Positions 17,430 through 26,938 of a stretch of 64,000 nucleotides of DNA are shown here, piece by piece. Origin of the DNA: Lachnospiraceae bacterium (lineage in GTDB: Bacteria; Bacillota; Clostridia; Lachnospirales; Lachnospiraceae); NCBI GenBank assembly GCA_022791815.1, contig JAAVZU010000054.1:1-64000 (forward strand), in the 5' to 3' direction. The notes beneath the pieces were generated by a model. The model searched no databases. It was not told the origin of the DNA and saw only the letters and a list, made by a program, of their open reading frames with translations. Positions within the stretch are counted from its first letter, which is position 1, and each line of letters opens with the position of its first letter. The position numbers were made by a program, and so were the translations under genes.

Positions 17430-18980
17430 TTATATTCTAGTACTCCAATGAGAGCAGTCAATCACTTTGGTAGCCCAATCTTCATAGAAATCTGGTTCAT
17501 GGCAGATAAGAAGGATACTTCCTTTGTATGCTTTTAAGGCACGTTTTAATTCTTCCTTTGCATCCACATCTAAATGATTGGTTGGCTCATCAAGAAGTAA
17601 AATATTGGTTTCCACATTGATAAGTTTACATAAGCGTACTTTAGCTTGTTCGCCTCCACTAAGCACCCTTACCTGGCTTTCAATGTGTTTGGTAGTAAGG
17701 CCGCATTTTGCAAGAGCAGAACGAACCTCATACTGAGTGTAGGATGGAAACTCCTTCCAGATTTCATCAATACAAGTATTATTTTTCATGCCTGACATTT
17801 CCTGTTCAAAATATCCAGTATATAAATAATCACCTAAGATAACCCGGCCGGAAATAGGAGGAGTAATCCCAAGAATACTCTTTAATAATGTAGTTTTGCC
17901 AATTCCATTAGCACCAGTAAATACAAGTTTTTCTCCGCGTTCCATAATAAGGTTAATTGGCTTAGAGAGAGGTTCATCATAGCCAATTACAAGATTTTCC
18001 GCATGAAAAATCGTTTTCCCAGCAGCTCTTGCTTCTTTAAAATGAAATTCTGGTTTTGGTTTTTCTTTTGTAAGTTCTATAATATTCATTTTATCAAGTT
18101 TTTTTTGTCGGGACATAGCCATATTCCGTGTGGAAACACGAGCCTTATTTCTTGCAACAAAATCTTTCAGATCTTTAATTTCCTGCTGTTGTCTTTCGTA
18201 TGCGGCTTCCAGTTGGGCTTTTTTTACTGCATAAACCTCTTGGAATTTATCATAATCACCTACATAGCGGTTTAATTCCTGATTTTCCATGTGATAAATA
18301 AGGTTAACTACACTATTTAGAAATGGAATATCATGAGAAATCAAAATAAAGGCATTGTCATATTCCTGCAGGTATCTTTGCAGCCAATGGATATGTTCTA
18401 TATCTAAATAGTTGGTAGGCTCATCAAGAAGCAGGATATCTGGTTTCTCAAGGAGGAGCTTGGCAAGTAAAATTTTAGTACGCTGTCCCCCGCTAAGTTC
18501 AGTTACATCCCGTTCCAAGCCGATATCATTTAAGCCTAATGCTTTTGCAACTTCTTCTATTTTTGAATCAATGTTATAGAAATCATGAGCATCTAATAAA
18601 TCCTGAATGTTGCCAAATTCATCCATCATTGCACTAAGTTCATTCTCGTCTGCTTCTGCCATTTTTCCGCAAAGAATGTTGGAACGTTCTTCTAATGCAA
18701 ATAAATATGCAAATGCAGATTTTAAAACATCCCGGATTGTCATGCCTTTTTCCAGAACAGCATGTTGATCTAAATAACCAATCCGGACATTTTTTGCCCA
18801 TTCTACTTTCCCTTCATCTGGCATAAGTTTACCAGTTACAATGTTTAAGAATGTGGACTTACCTTCTCCATTTGCTCCGATTAGTCCAATGTGTTCTCCT
18901 TTTAATAAACGAAATGATACATCATCAAATATTGCCCGGTCACCAAACCCGTGGCTTAAATGTTCAACATTTAAAATCAT
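17430..18980 (-). CDS. ABC-F family ATP-binding protein
   Basis: A soluble protein with two ABC ATPase domains and no membrane segment; the ABC-F class acts on ribosomes. Domain 1 has Walker A 'GANGEGKST', signature 'LSGGQRTKILLAKLLL' and Walker B 'ILLLDEPTNYLD'. Domain 2 has Walker A 'GANGIGKTT', signature 'LSGGEQAKVRLCKL' and Walker B 'ILLLDEPTNHLD'. The inter-domain linker (about 235-310) is rich in Lys, Gln and Arg, the region that reaches toward the tRNA sites. At 516 residues it resembles YbiT/YkpA-type members. Whether it is a housekeeping translation factor or a resistance protein cannot be told from sequence. The ribosome binding site is AAAGGAGA. Confidence 0.92.
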   Translation of the reverse strand: MILNVEHLSHGFGDRAIFDDVSFRLLKGEHIGLIGANGEGKSTFLNIVTGKLMPDEGKVEWAKNVRIGYLDQHAVLEKGMTIRDVLKSAFAYLFALEERSNILCGKMAEADENELSAMMDEFGNIQDLLDAHDFYNIDSKIEEVAKALGLNDIGLERDVTELSGGQRTKILLAKLLLEKPDILLLDEPTNYLDIEHIHWLQRYLQEYDNAFILISHDIPFLNSVVNLIYHMENQELNRYVGDYDKFQEVYAVKKAQLEAAYERQQQEIKDLKDFVARNKARVSTRNMAMSRQKKLDKMNIIELTKEKPKPEFHFKEARAAGKTIFHAENLVIGYDEPLSKPINLIMERGEKLVFTGANGIGKTTLLKSILGITPPISGRVILGDYLYTGYFEQEMSGMKNNTCIDEIWKEFPSYTQYEVRSALAKCGLTTKHIESQVRVLSGGEQAKVRLCKLINVETNILLLDEPTNHLDVDAKEELKRALKAYKGSILLICHEPDFYEDWATKVIDCSHWSTRI

Positions 18981-19095
18981 AAGTTTTCTCCTTTGCTTAT
19001 CCTTGTTTACTTGGATATTTTATCATTATAACAAAAGATAGAAAAGTTGGAAAGTAAAAAAGAAATTTTGTTACTGTTTTACGTTCTTGGTACAT

Positions 19096-19118
19096 AGCTT
19101 GACAATAAGTGTCAAGCT
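19096..19118. promoter_or_regulatory. Inverted repeat upstream of the gltB promoter
   Basis: AGCTTGACA-ATAAG-TGTCAAGCT is a 9-bp perfect inverted repeat centred about 40 nt upstream of the gltB -35 box. The position suits an activator site. The cognate regulator is not in the window. The rest of 18981-19145 shows no gene; a weak - strand promoter for the ABC-F gene may lie near 19030. Confidence 0.5.
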
Positions 19119-19145
19119 TGTGAGTGAACAGTAATGAAATTTTAC

Positions 19146-19174
19146 TTGCAATTTATAGTTTATTGTATTATAAT
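19146..19174 (+). promoter_or_regulatory. Promoter for gltBD
   Basis: TTGCAA (19146-19151), 17 nt, TATAAT (19169-19174). The predicted start is near 19181, immediately before the attenuator hairpin, giving an about 300-nt leader before gltB. Confidence 0.78.
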
Positions 19175-19181
19175 AGCTTTC

Positions 19182-19242
19182 AGAACGACGGTGTTCTTAA
19201 GAAGGGGTGAATTGCACTCTTTATTAAGAATATCGTTTTTTT
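19182..19242 (+). promoter_or_regulatory. Attenuator-like leader of gltBD
   Basis: A short hairpin AGAAC-GACGGT-GTTCT (19182-19197) overlaps the 5' arm of a larger stem. In the larger stem TTCTTAA (19194-19200) pairs with TTAAGAA (19224-19230), extended by AACGA/TCGTT (19233-19237) and followed by seven T's. The two structures exclude each other, as in a terminator/antiterminator switch. The sensed signal is unknown. The leader is not the glnA RNA or glutamine-II motif as I know them. Confidence 0.6.
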
Positions 19243-19344
19243 GTTTTATAGGAAACTTTAATCCGATTTATTTCTATTTAGAGAAAATCTTCTAAATAGA
19301 AAATTTTTTGAAAAAGAAAAACCAAAAATTGGTTTTGACAAAAA

Positions 19345-19422
19345 TTGCAGACGGGTAGTAAAAAGTTAGTTAAATGTGTGTGAATAGTAACTAGCAGACT
19401 GCAATATAAGACATGAATCATT
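19345..19422 (+). repeat. Partial structured repeat in the gltB leader
   Basis: TTGCAGAC (19345-19352) and CTGCAATATAAG..TGAATCATT (19399-19422) closely match the inner arm and right end of the element at 30382-30542. TTGCAG/CTGCAA can pair. The left outer stem of the other copy is absent here. Confidence 0.5.
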
Positions 19423-19476
19423 GAAAGTTGTCAGAGTCACTTAGATAACAAAGAGAAAAGAAAGGAATGTGTTGCA

Positions 19477-22400
19477 ATGGAAGAATGTAAGAGAAATACA
19501 CAGGGTTTATATGATCCTAGATGGGAGCATGATAACTGCGGTATTGGTGCAGTGGTAAACCAGAAGGGTATGAAAACACATGAAACAGTGGAGAATGCGT
19601 TAAAAATCGTGGAGAATTTAGAGCATCGTGCAGGAAAAGATGCTACAGGAAAAACTGGTGATGGTGTTGGTATTTTATTGCAGATTTCGCACAAGTTCTT
19701 TAGCGAAGCTGCAAAGAAGGCAAACATTTCTATTGGAAAAGAAAGAGAATATGGTATTGGTATGTTCTTTCTGCCACAAAATGAATTAAGTAGAAGACGT
19801 GCCATGAAGAGATTTGAAATTATTGTAGAAAAAGAAAATTTGGATTTTCTTGGATGGCGTGAAGTGCCAGTACAAAAAGAAGTATTAGGACAGACGGCTC
19901 TTGACTGTATGCCATGCATTATGCAGGCATTTATTAAAAAGCCAGGTAATGTAAAGAAAGGGCTGGATTTTGATAGAAAACTATATATTGTAAGGAGACA
20001 GTTTGAGAATTCTTCCAATGAAGATACTTATGTAGTTTCTCTATCCAGTAGAACCATTGTATATAAAGGAATGTTTTTGGTTGACCAGCTTCGTTCTTTC
20101 TTCCTTGATTTACAAAGTCCTTCTTACGAATCTGCCATTGCATTAGTACATTCCAGATTTAGTACAAATACACAGCCAAGCTGGCGGAGAGCGCATCCAA
20201 ACCGCTTTATTGTGCATAATGGAGAGATTAATACAATTGCTGGAAATGCAGATAAGATGCATGCCCGTGAAGAGACTATGGAATCGGAATATTTAAAAGG
20301 GGAGATGCATAAAGTTCTTCCTGTTATAGATGTAAGTGGTTCTGATTCTGCAAGATTAGATAATTCCTTAGAATTTCTTGTGATGAGTGGAATGGAGCTG
20401 CCTCTTGCTGTAATGATTGCAATTCCAGAGCCTTGGGCAAATGATAGAAGCATGAGCCGTGAAAAACAAGAATTTTACCAGTACTACGCAACTATGATGG
20501 AACCATGGGATGGACCTGCCTCTATTTTATTCTCAGATGGAGATATTATGGGTGCTGTTCTTGACCGTAATGGATTGCGTCCTTCCAGATACTATATTAC
20601 AGATGATGGAAATATTATTTTGTCTTCGGAAGTTGGCGTATTAGATATTCCAGAGGAAAAGATTGTAAAGAAAGAACGTCTTCGTCCAGGAAAGATGTTA
20701 TTAGTAGATACCGTAAAAGGTGAATTGATTGATGATGATACTATTAAAGAAAAATATGCAAGAAGACAGCCTTATGGTGAATGGTTAGATAATAACTTAG
20801 TAAATCTAAAAGATTTAAAGATTCCAAATAAAAAGGTGGAAGAATATAGCCAAGAAGAAGGAGACAGACTTAGAAAAGCATTTGGTTATACCTATGAAGA
20901 ATGTAACAATAGCATTATGAATATGGCTATGAATGGTGCAGAACCAATTGCTGCAATGGGTAGGGATACACCACTGCCACCATTGTCTAAGCGTCCACAG
21001 CCATTGTTCAATTATTTTAAACAGTTGTTTGCACAAGTAACAAACCCACCAATTGATGCATTACGTGAAAAAGTGGTTACTGCCACAACAGTATATATTG
21101 GAACAGCAGGTAATATCTTAAAGGAGCAGGAAGAAAACTGTAATGTATTAAAGATTGATAATCCAATTTTAACCAATACAGATTTGCTTAAGATTAAGAT
21201 GATGCATGTAAAAGGCTTTAAAGTAGAAGTGATTCCAATTACTTACTATACAGAAACTTCTCTTGAAAAGGCTATTGACAGAGTTTGTATGGAGGCTGAC
21301 CGTGCATACAAAGATGGTGCAAATGTGCTTATTTTGTCTGACCGTGGTGTGGATGAATATCATGTTGCAATACCTTCCTTACTTGCTGTATCTGCAGTAC
21401 AACAGCATTTAGTAAAAACAAAGAAGAGAACACGTTTGTCTTTAATTTTAGAAAGTGCAGAGCCTAGAGAAGTACATCATTTTGCTACATTGCTTGGATT
21501 TGGTGCAAGTGCAATTAACCCATATCTTGCATTAGATACTATTGCGGAAATGGTAAACAATGACTTATTGGATAAAGATTATTATGCAGCCGTAGATGAT
21601 TATACTCATTCCATTACAAAGAGTATTGTAAAGATTGGATCAAAGATGGGAATTTCCACCATCCAATCATATTTAGGTTCAAGAATCTTTGAGGCAATTG
21701 GTATTAGTGAAGAGGTAATTAACCGTTATTTTGCTGGTGTTGTAAGCAGGGTCGGCGGAATTGGCATTTCTGAAATTGAAAAACAGATTGAAGCATTGCA
21801 TACACAAGCGTTTGATCCTCTTGGACTTGGTACAGATATTACACTAGAAAGTAGTGGTAACCATAAATCAAGAAGTGGAAAAGAAGAACATTTGTATAAT
21901 CCACAGACCATTTATTTATTACAGAAGGCAACAAGAGAAGGAAGTTACGAAATCTTTAAAGAATATTCTGCAAAAATGGACGAAGAAGAAAATGAAACAA
22001 ACCTTCGTGGGCTTATGGACTTCAATTATCCAGAAGCAGGAGTTCCAATTGAAGAAGTAGAAAGTGTAGATTCTATTGTAAAGCGTTTTAAGACAGGAGC
22101 CATGTCTTATGGTTCTATTTCCAAAGAAGCACATGAAACAATGGCAATTGCCATGAACCGTTTAGGTGGTAAATCAAATAGTGGTGAAGGTGGAGAGAGT
22201 CTGGAACGTCTTGGTACAAAGGGACAAAAAGAGGATAGATGTTCTGCAATTAAGCAGGTGGCATCGGGACGTTTCGGTGTAACATCCCAATATTTGGTAA
22301 GTGCCAATGAGATTCAAATTAAAATGGCACAGGGTGCAAAGCCTGGTGAAGGTGGACATCTGCCAGGTAAGAAAGTATATCCTTGGATTGCTGAGTGTAG

Positions 22401-24018
22401 AAATTCAACAACAGGTGTAGGACTAATTTCCCCACCACCACACCATGACATCTATTCCATTGAAGACTTGGCACAATTGATTTATGATTTAAAGAATGCC
22501 AATAAGGATGCAAGGATTTCTGTAAAATTAGTGTCTGAAGCAGGTGTTGGAACCATTGCAGCGGGTGTGGCAAAAGCAGGTGCAGAAGTTGTTTTAGTAT
22601 CTGGTTTTGATGGTGGAACTGGTGCAGCACCAGAAAGTTCTATCCACAATGCAGGACTTCCTTGGGAACTTGGTCTTGCAGAGACACATCAGTCACTTAT
22701 GTTAAATGACCTTCGTTCCAAGGTGGTAATTGAAACAGATGGTAAACTTATGGATGGACGTGATGTTGCAGTAGCTGCTATTCTTGGTGCAGAAGAATTT
22801 GGTTTTGCAACAGCACCATTAGTAACTATGGGTTGTGTGATGATGCGTGTATGTAACTTAGATACCTGTCCAGTCGGTATTGCCACACAGAATCCAGAAC
22901 TTCGTAAACGTTTTACTGGAAAACCAGAATATGTAGAGAATTTCATGCGTTTTGTAGCCGAGGAATTAAGAGAATATATGGCAAAACTTGGTGTTCGTAC
23001 TGTAAATGAATTGATTGGTAGAACGGATTTATTGAAAAAGAAAGAGAACCTTTCCGAAAAAGGTGCAGCCATTGATTTATCAAAGATTCTGGATACCACT
23101 TATGCTCATGCTAAGAACCGTTATTTCAATCCTGCAGATAGATACAACTTTGAATTGGAAAAAACAATGGATGAGAAGGTATTGTTAAAAGATTTGGCTG
23201 CTAAGATTACAAAGAATCAGGGAGCGAAAGTAAAAGTACATGTAAACAACTTAAACCGTACATTAGGAACTATATTGGGTTCTGAAATCACCAAAAAGCT
23301 CGGAACAACTGTAGAAGAGGATACTTATACCATTGAGTGCGAAGGAAGTGGCGGACAAAGTTTTGGTGCATTTATTCCAAGCGGACTGACCCTTCGTCTT
23401 ACAGGAGATTGTAATGACTACTGTGGTAAAGGATTATCTGGCGGTAAAATTGTAGTGACAACTCCTAAAAATGCCAAGTTTAAGGCAGATGAAAATATTA
23501 TTATTGGAAATGTAGCATTTTATGGTGGAACGACAGGAAAGGCTTATATCAATGGTGTGGCAGGAGAACGTTTCTGCGTAAGAAATTCTGGTATTACAGC
23601 CGTTGTAGAAGGTGTCGGGGATCATGGATGTGAATACATGACAGGTGGTCGTGTAGCAGTGCTTGGCAATACAGGTAAGAACTTTGCAGCTGGTATGAGT
23701 GGCGGAGTTGCTTATGTGTTGGATGAAAAGAATGATTTTTATTTGAAAGTAAATAAAGAATTAGTTTCTGTGGAGGATGTGGAAGAACAGCCGGATGTTC
23801 TGGAACTAAAAGCCATGATAGAAGCACATGTGGAGGAAACGAATTCCGAAAAAGGTAAAGATATTTTGGAGCATTTTGATGAATATTTACCAAAATTCAA
23901 GAAGATTATTCCTCATGATTATAGACGTGTTATGCATACTATTCACGCTATGGAGGAAAAAGGATATTCAAGGGAACAGGCAGAAATTGAAGCATTTTAT
24001 GTGAATGTTGGTAAGTAA
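19477..24018 (+). CDS. gltB: Glutamate synthase, large (alpha) subunit
   Basis: It transfers the amide of glutamine to 2-oxoglutarate to form two glutamates. The 1513-residue length is standard. The class II amidotransferase nucleophile is Cys21 in 'HDNCGIGAVV', exposed by removal of a 20-residue propeptide. The central and FMN-binding synthase domains contain 'GAMSYGSISKEAHE' and 'PGEGGHLPGKKV'. The 3Fe-4S cysteines are in 'CNLDTCPVGIATQ'. The C-terminal GXGXG beta-helix includes 'GSGGQSFGAFIPSG' and 'GGKIVVTTPKNAKF'. gltD follows 12 nt later. A long structured leader precedes it, so regulation at the transcript level is likely. Confidence 0.97.
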   Translation: MEECKRNTQGLYDPRWEHDNCGIGAVVNQKGMKTHETVENALKIVENLEHRAGKDATGKTGDGVGILLQISHKFFSEAAKKANISIGKEREYGIGMFFLPQNELSRRRAMKRFEIIVEKENLDFLGWREVPVQKEVLGQTALDCMPCIMQAFIKKPGNVKKGLDFDRKLYIVRRQFENSSNEDTYVVSLSSRTIVYKGMFLVDQLRSFFLDLQSPSYESAIALVHSRFSTNTQPSWRRAHPNRFIVHNGEINTIAGNADKMHAREETMESEYLKGEMHKVLPVIDVSGSDSARLDNSLEFLVMSGMELPLAVMIAIPEPWANDRSMSREKQEFYQYYATMMEPWDGPASILFSDGDIMGAVLDRNGLRPSRYYITDDGNIILSSEVGVLDIPEEKIVKKERLRPGKMLLVDTVKGELIDDDTIKEKYARRQPYGEWLDNNLVNLKDLKIPNKKVEEYSQEEGDRLRKAFGYTYEECNNSIMNMAMNGAEPIAAMGRDTPLPPLSKRPQPLFNYFKQLFAQVTNPPIDALREKVVTATTVYIGTAGNILKEQEENCNVLKIDNPILTNTDLLKIKMMHVKGFKVEVIPITYYTETSLEKAIDRVCMEADRAYKDGANVLILSDRGVDEYHVAIPSLLAVSAVQQHLVKTKKRTRLSLILESAEPREVHHFATLLGFGASAINPYLALDTIAEMVNNDLLDKDYYAAVDDYTHSITKSIVKIGSKMGISTIQSYLGSRIFEAIGISEEVINRYFAGVVSRVGGIGISEIEKQIEALHTQAFDPLGLGTDITLESSGNHKSRSGKEEHLYNPQTIYLLQKATREGSYEIFKEYSAKMDEEENETNLRGLMDFNYPEAGVPIEEVESVDSIVKRFKTGAMSYGSISKEAHETMAIAMNRLGGKSNSGEGGESLERLGTKGQKEDRCSAIKQVASGRFGVTSQYLVSANEIQIKMAQGAKPGEGGHLPGKKVYPWIAECRNSTTGVGLISPPPHHDIYSIEDLAQLIYDLKNANKDARISVKLVSEAGVGTIAAGVAKAGAEVVLVSGFDGGTGAAPESSIHNAGLPWELGLAETHQSLMLNDLRSKVVIETDGKLMDGRDVAVAAILGAEEFGFATAPLVTMGCVMMRVCNLDTCPVGIATQNPELRKRFTGKPEYVENFMRFVAEELREYMAKLGVRTVNELIGRTDLLKKKENLSEKGAAIDLSKILDTTYAHAKNRYFNPADRYNFELEKTMDEKVLLKDLAAKITKNQGAKVKVHVNNLNRTLGTILGSEITKKLGTTVEEDTYTIECEGSGGQSFGAFIPSGLTLRLTGDCNDYCGKGLSGGKIVVTTPKNAKFKADENIIIGNVAFYGGTTGKAYINGVAGERFCVRNSGITAVVEGVGDHGCEYMTGGRVAVLGNTGKNFAAGMSGGVAYVLDEKNDFYLKVNKELVSVEDVEEQPDVLELKAMIEAHVEETNSEKGKDILEHFDEYLPKFKKIIPHDYRRVMHTIHAMEEKGYSREQAEIEAFYVNVGK

Positions 24019-24030
24019 GGAGGACATGAC

Positions 24031-25521
24031 ATGGGAAAAACAGGTGGATTTTTGGAATATGAAAGAAAAGGTAATCCAGCGGAAAAACCATTAGACAGAA
24101 TCAAACATTACAACGAATTTCATGAGCATATGGATGAGGCATCACGAAAAGAGCAGGCAGCCAGATGTATGGAATGTGGTGTACCATTTTGTCAGGCTGG
24201 CATGATGATTGGAGGCATGTCGGCTGGATGTCCTTTAAATAACTTAATACCAGAATGGAATGATTTAGTATATCAGGGAAATTATGAAAAAGCATTGGCA
24301 AGATTAAAAAAGACAAATAATTTTCCAGAGTTTACATCCAGAGTATGTCCTGCTTTATGTGAAGCAGCTTGTACTTGTGGATTAAATGGAGATCCGGTTT
24401 CAGTAAAGGAAAATGAAAATAGTATTATTGAATATGGATATGAGAATGATTTGATTACTGCAAAGCCTCCTAAAGTACGTACTGGGAAAAAAGTTGCAGT
24501 TATTGGATCTGGACCTTCTGGACTGGCAGTTGCAGACCAATTAAACCAAAGAGGGCATAAAGTAACTGTCTTTGAGAGAGAAGACAGGGCTGGCGGACTT
24601 TTGATGTATGGTATTCCAAATATGAAATTAGAAAAGCATGTAGTGGAACGCAGAGTGAACCTTATGAAAGAAGAAGGTGTAGAGTTTGCATTTAATCAGG
24701 ATGTTGGAAATAGTGTGTCAGCAAAAGATATTATGTCAGAATATGACAGTGTAGTTTTGGCATGTGGAGCATCGAATCCTAGAGATATTGGGGTGCCTGG
24801 AAGAGATGCAAATGGAATTTATTTTGCCGTTGATTTCTTAAAATCAACAACAAAGAGTTTATTGGCAGAACCATCACTAAAAGAAGGCAGCTATATTGAT
24901 GCAAAAGGGAAACATGTATTAATTATTGGTGGAGGAGATACTGGTAATGACTGTGTGGGAACTTCTATCCGTCATGGTGCAAAATCTGTAACACAGCTTG
25001 AAATGATGCCAAAACTTCCAGACTGCAGAACAGAAAAAAATCCTTGGCCGGAATGGCCTCGTGTCTGTAAGACGGATTACGGTCAGGAGGAAAGCATTGC
25101 AGTATTTGGGCAAGATCCAAGAATTTATCAAACTACGGTAAAAGAATTTGTAAAAGATAAAAAGGGCAATGTAACAAAGGCGATCTGCGTAAAGCTAGAG
25201 AGTGTATTTGATAAAAAAGCTGGACGTAATGTGATGAAGGAAGTAAAAGACAGTGAATTTGAGGTAAAAGCAGATATTGTTTTAATTGCTGCTGGATTCT
25301 TAGGAACACAAGCATATATTGCAGATGCATTTGGTGTAAAATTAAACCAGAGAACAAATGTAGATACAGCAGCAAATTCTCATCTTACCAATGTGCCAAA
25401 GGTATTTGTGGCAGGAGATATGCACAGAGGACAGTCTTTGGTTGTATGGGCAATTCGTGAAGGCCGTGATGCAGCAAAAGAAGTAGATGAATATTTAATG
25501 GGATATACTAATTTGCAATAA
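24031..25521 (+). CDS. gltD: Glutamate synthase, small (beta) subunit
   Basis: This NAD(P)H-dependent flavoprotein feeds electrons to GltB. N-terminal cysteines in 'CMECGVPFCQ' and 'RVCPALCEAACTCGLN' bind Fe-S clusters. The FAD-binding Rossmann motif is 'AVIGSGPSGLAVADQL' (about 153-168). The second dinucleotide site is 'VLIIGGGDTGNDCVGTS' (about 295-311). The C-terminal 'VFVAGDMHRGQSLVVWAI' closes the FAD fold. The 496-residue length fits. The ribosome binding site AAGGAGG lies in the short gltB-gltD gap. Confidence 0.96.
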   Translation: MGKTGGFLEYERKGNPAEKPLDRIKHYNEFHEHMDEASRKEQAARCMECGVPFCQAGMMIGGMSAGCPLNNLIPEWNDLVYQGNYEKALARLKKTNNFPEFTSRVCPALCEAACTCGLNGDPVSVKENENSIIEYGYENDLITAKPPKVRTGKKVAVIGSGPSGLAVADQLNQRGHKVTVFEREDRAGGLLMYGIPNMKLEKHVVERRVNLMKEEGVEFAFNQDVGNSVSAKDIMSEYDSVVLACGASNPRDIGVPGRDANGIYFAVDFLKSTTKSLLAEPSLKEGSYIDAKGKHVLIIGGGDTGNDCVGTSIRHGAKSVTQLEMMPKLPDCRTEKNPWPEWPRVCKTDYGQEESIAVFGQDPRIYQTTVKEFVKDKKGNVTKAICVKLESVFDKKAGRNVMKEVKDSEFEVKADIVLIAAGFLGTQAYIADAFGVKLNQRTNVDTAANSHLTNVPKVFVAGDMHRGQSLVVWAIREGRDAAKEVDEYLMGYTNLQ

Positions 25522-25542
25522 TTGAGGATTAGCTATTGGAAT

Positions 25543-25579
25543 AAAAGGGAACACTGCAAAATGCGGGGGTTCCCTTTTG
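25543..25579 (+). terminator. Terminator of gltBD
   Basis: AAAAGGGAAC (25543-25552) and GTTCCCTTTT (25569-25578) form a perfect 10-bp stem with a T-rich 3' arm, 21 nt after the gltD stop codon. Confidence 0.88.
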
Positions 25580-25673
25580 GAATTATATAAAGCAAAAAAT
25601 CCTTTTCATAATTTGGAAGTTGTTTTATAATAGTGAATGGAATAAAACATCAGAGAATAGAAGGAGAAGATTT

Positions 25674-26933
25674 ATGAAAGGTAAACTAAGGTATCCCGCA
25701 ATTTTCCAGTATACAGCTATATTATGTATAATCCTATGTTTAAGTGTATTAGGAGGATGTAGCAGGTCTGAAAATAAAGTACAAGAAACCAATATACCAG
25801 TAACAAAGACGAAAGCTCCCAAAAAAGGGGAAGTCGTAACGGATTCTACAGAGATTATTGCCATGGCAGGGTCTATAGTGGAAAAGATGACTTTGGAAGA
25901 GAAAATAGGGCAGATGTTTATTGTGAATTTGGAACAACTTGATAAAACAGAAGGTAACTATTTTGAATTTCGGCAATTTACAAAGAACATGGCAGACACT
26001 TTAGAAAAGTATCCAGTTGGCGGGATTATTTTATTTGCCAGGAATATAGAATCTATAGACCAGACAAAGACTTTGATTGCAGATGCACAAAAGAATACAA
26101 AGGTGCCACTATTTGTTTCGGTAGATGAGGAAGGAGGCAGTGTTGCCCGCATTGGAAATAACAGCAATATGCATACAACTTCATTTCCTTCTATGGAAGA
26201 AATTGGATCAATGAATGATGAAGATTATGTGTATAATATGGGTGTTACAATTGGAAAAGAGATTAAGGAATTAGGTTTTAATTTGGATTTTGCACCAGTA
26301 GCAGATGTGAAAACCAATGAATATAATACAGAGATTGGTGACAGGGCATTTGGAAGTGATGCTAAATTGGTTTCCAATATGGTAAGACAAGTAGTAAATG
26401 GGATACAAGATCAAAATGTAAGTGCTACTTTGAAACATTTTCCTGGACATGGAAGTATTTCAGGGGATTCCCATACTAATCCAGTAAATGCAGATACAGA
26501 CTTATTAGGGCTTCGCAGTACAGAATTTAAACCATTTCAAGCAGGAATTGATGCAGGAGTGGATTTTGTAATGATTTCACATATTTCTATTAGTAAAGTA
26601 ACAGAAAATACAGTACCAGCAATAATGTCAAAGTTAGTGATTCAAAATATGTTAAGGCAGGAATTGGGATTTTCTGGGATTATAATTACAGATGCTATGG
26701 ATATGGGGGCTATTACCAAAAAATATAAACCAGGAGATGCAGCAGTAAAGGCTATTCAGGCAGGGATAGATATTGTTCTTATGACACCAGACTTAGATGA
26801 GGCATATCAGGCTGTGTATGATGCTGTAGAATCAGGAGAAATAACAGAAAAACAAATAACAGCATCTGTACAAAGAATTATGGAAACTAAGATTCGGAGA
26901 GGAGTAATTTTAAGTAATACAGACTTACTATGA
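25674..26933 (+). CDS. nagZ: Lipoprotein beta-N-acetylhexosaminidase (glycoside hydrolase family 3, NagZ-like)
   Basis: GH3 enzymes of this type remove N-acetylglucosamine from peptidoglycan fragments. ATG 25674 follows GAAGGAGA and gives 419 residues; the upstream in-frame ATG at 25620 lacks a ribosome binding site. The signal peptide ends in the lipobox 'VLGGCS', so the enzyme should be tethered outside the membrane. Family motifs are 'EKIGQMFIVN', 'PVFVSVDEEGG'-type text ('PLFVSVDEEGG'), 'KHFPGHGSISGDSHT' with the catalytic His, and 'IITDAMDMGAI' with the nucleophile Asp. There is no beta-sandwich C-terminal domain. It stands alone between gltBD and purF. It may recycle or remodel cell wall. 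Confidence 0.9.
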   Translation: MKGKLRYPAIFQYTAILCIILCLSVLGGCSRSENKVQETNIPVTKTKAPKKGEVVTDSTEIIAMAGSIVEKMTLEEKIGQMFIVNLEQLDKTEGNYFEFRQFTKNMADTLEKYPVGGIILFARNIESIDQTKTLIADAQKNTKVPLFVSVDEEGGSVARIGNNSNMHTTSFPSMEEIGSMNDEDYVYNMGVTIGKEIKELGFNLDFAPVADVKTNEYNTEIGDRAFGSDAKLVSNMVRQVVNGIQDQNVSATLKHFPGHGSISGDSHTNPVNADTDLLGLRSTEFKPFQAGIDAGVDFVMISHISISKVTENTVPAIMSKLVIQNMLRQELGFSGIIITDAMDMGAITKKYKPGDAAVKAIQAGIDIVLMTPDLDEAYQAVYDAVESGEITEKQITASVQRIMETKIRRGVILSNTDLL

Positions 26934-26938
26934 AAGTC

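Noticed and set aside
19187-19242. ANTAR (NasT/EutV-type) two-hairpin target in the gltB leader
   Set aside because: One hexaloop exists but it lacks the required A at position 1, and a second matching hairpin is not convincing.
20815-23893. Several - strand frames inside gltB
   Set aside because: All lie opposite a clearly conserved 1513-codon gene and have low-complexity Cys/Phe/His-rich or Leu-rich translations.
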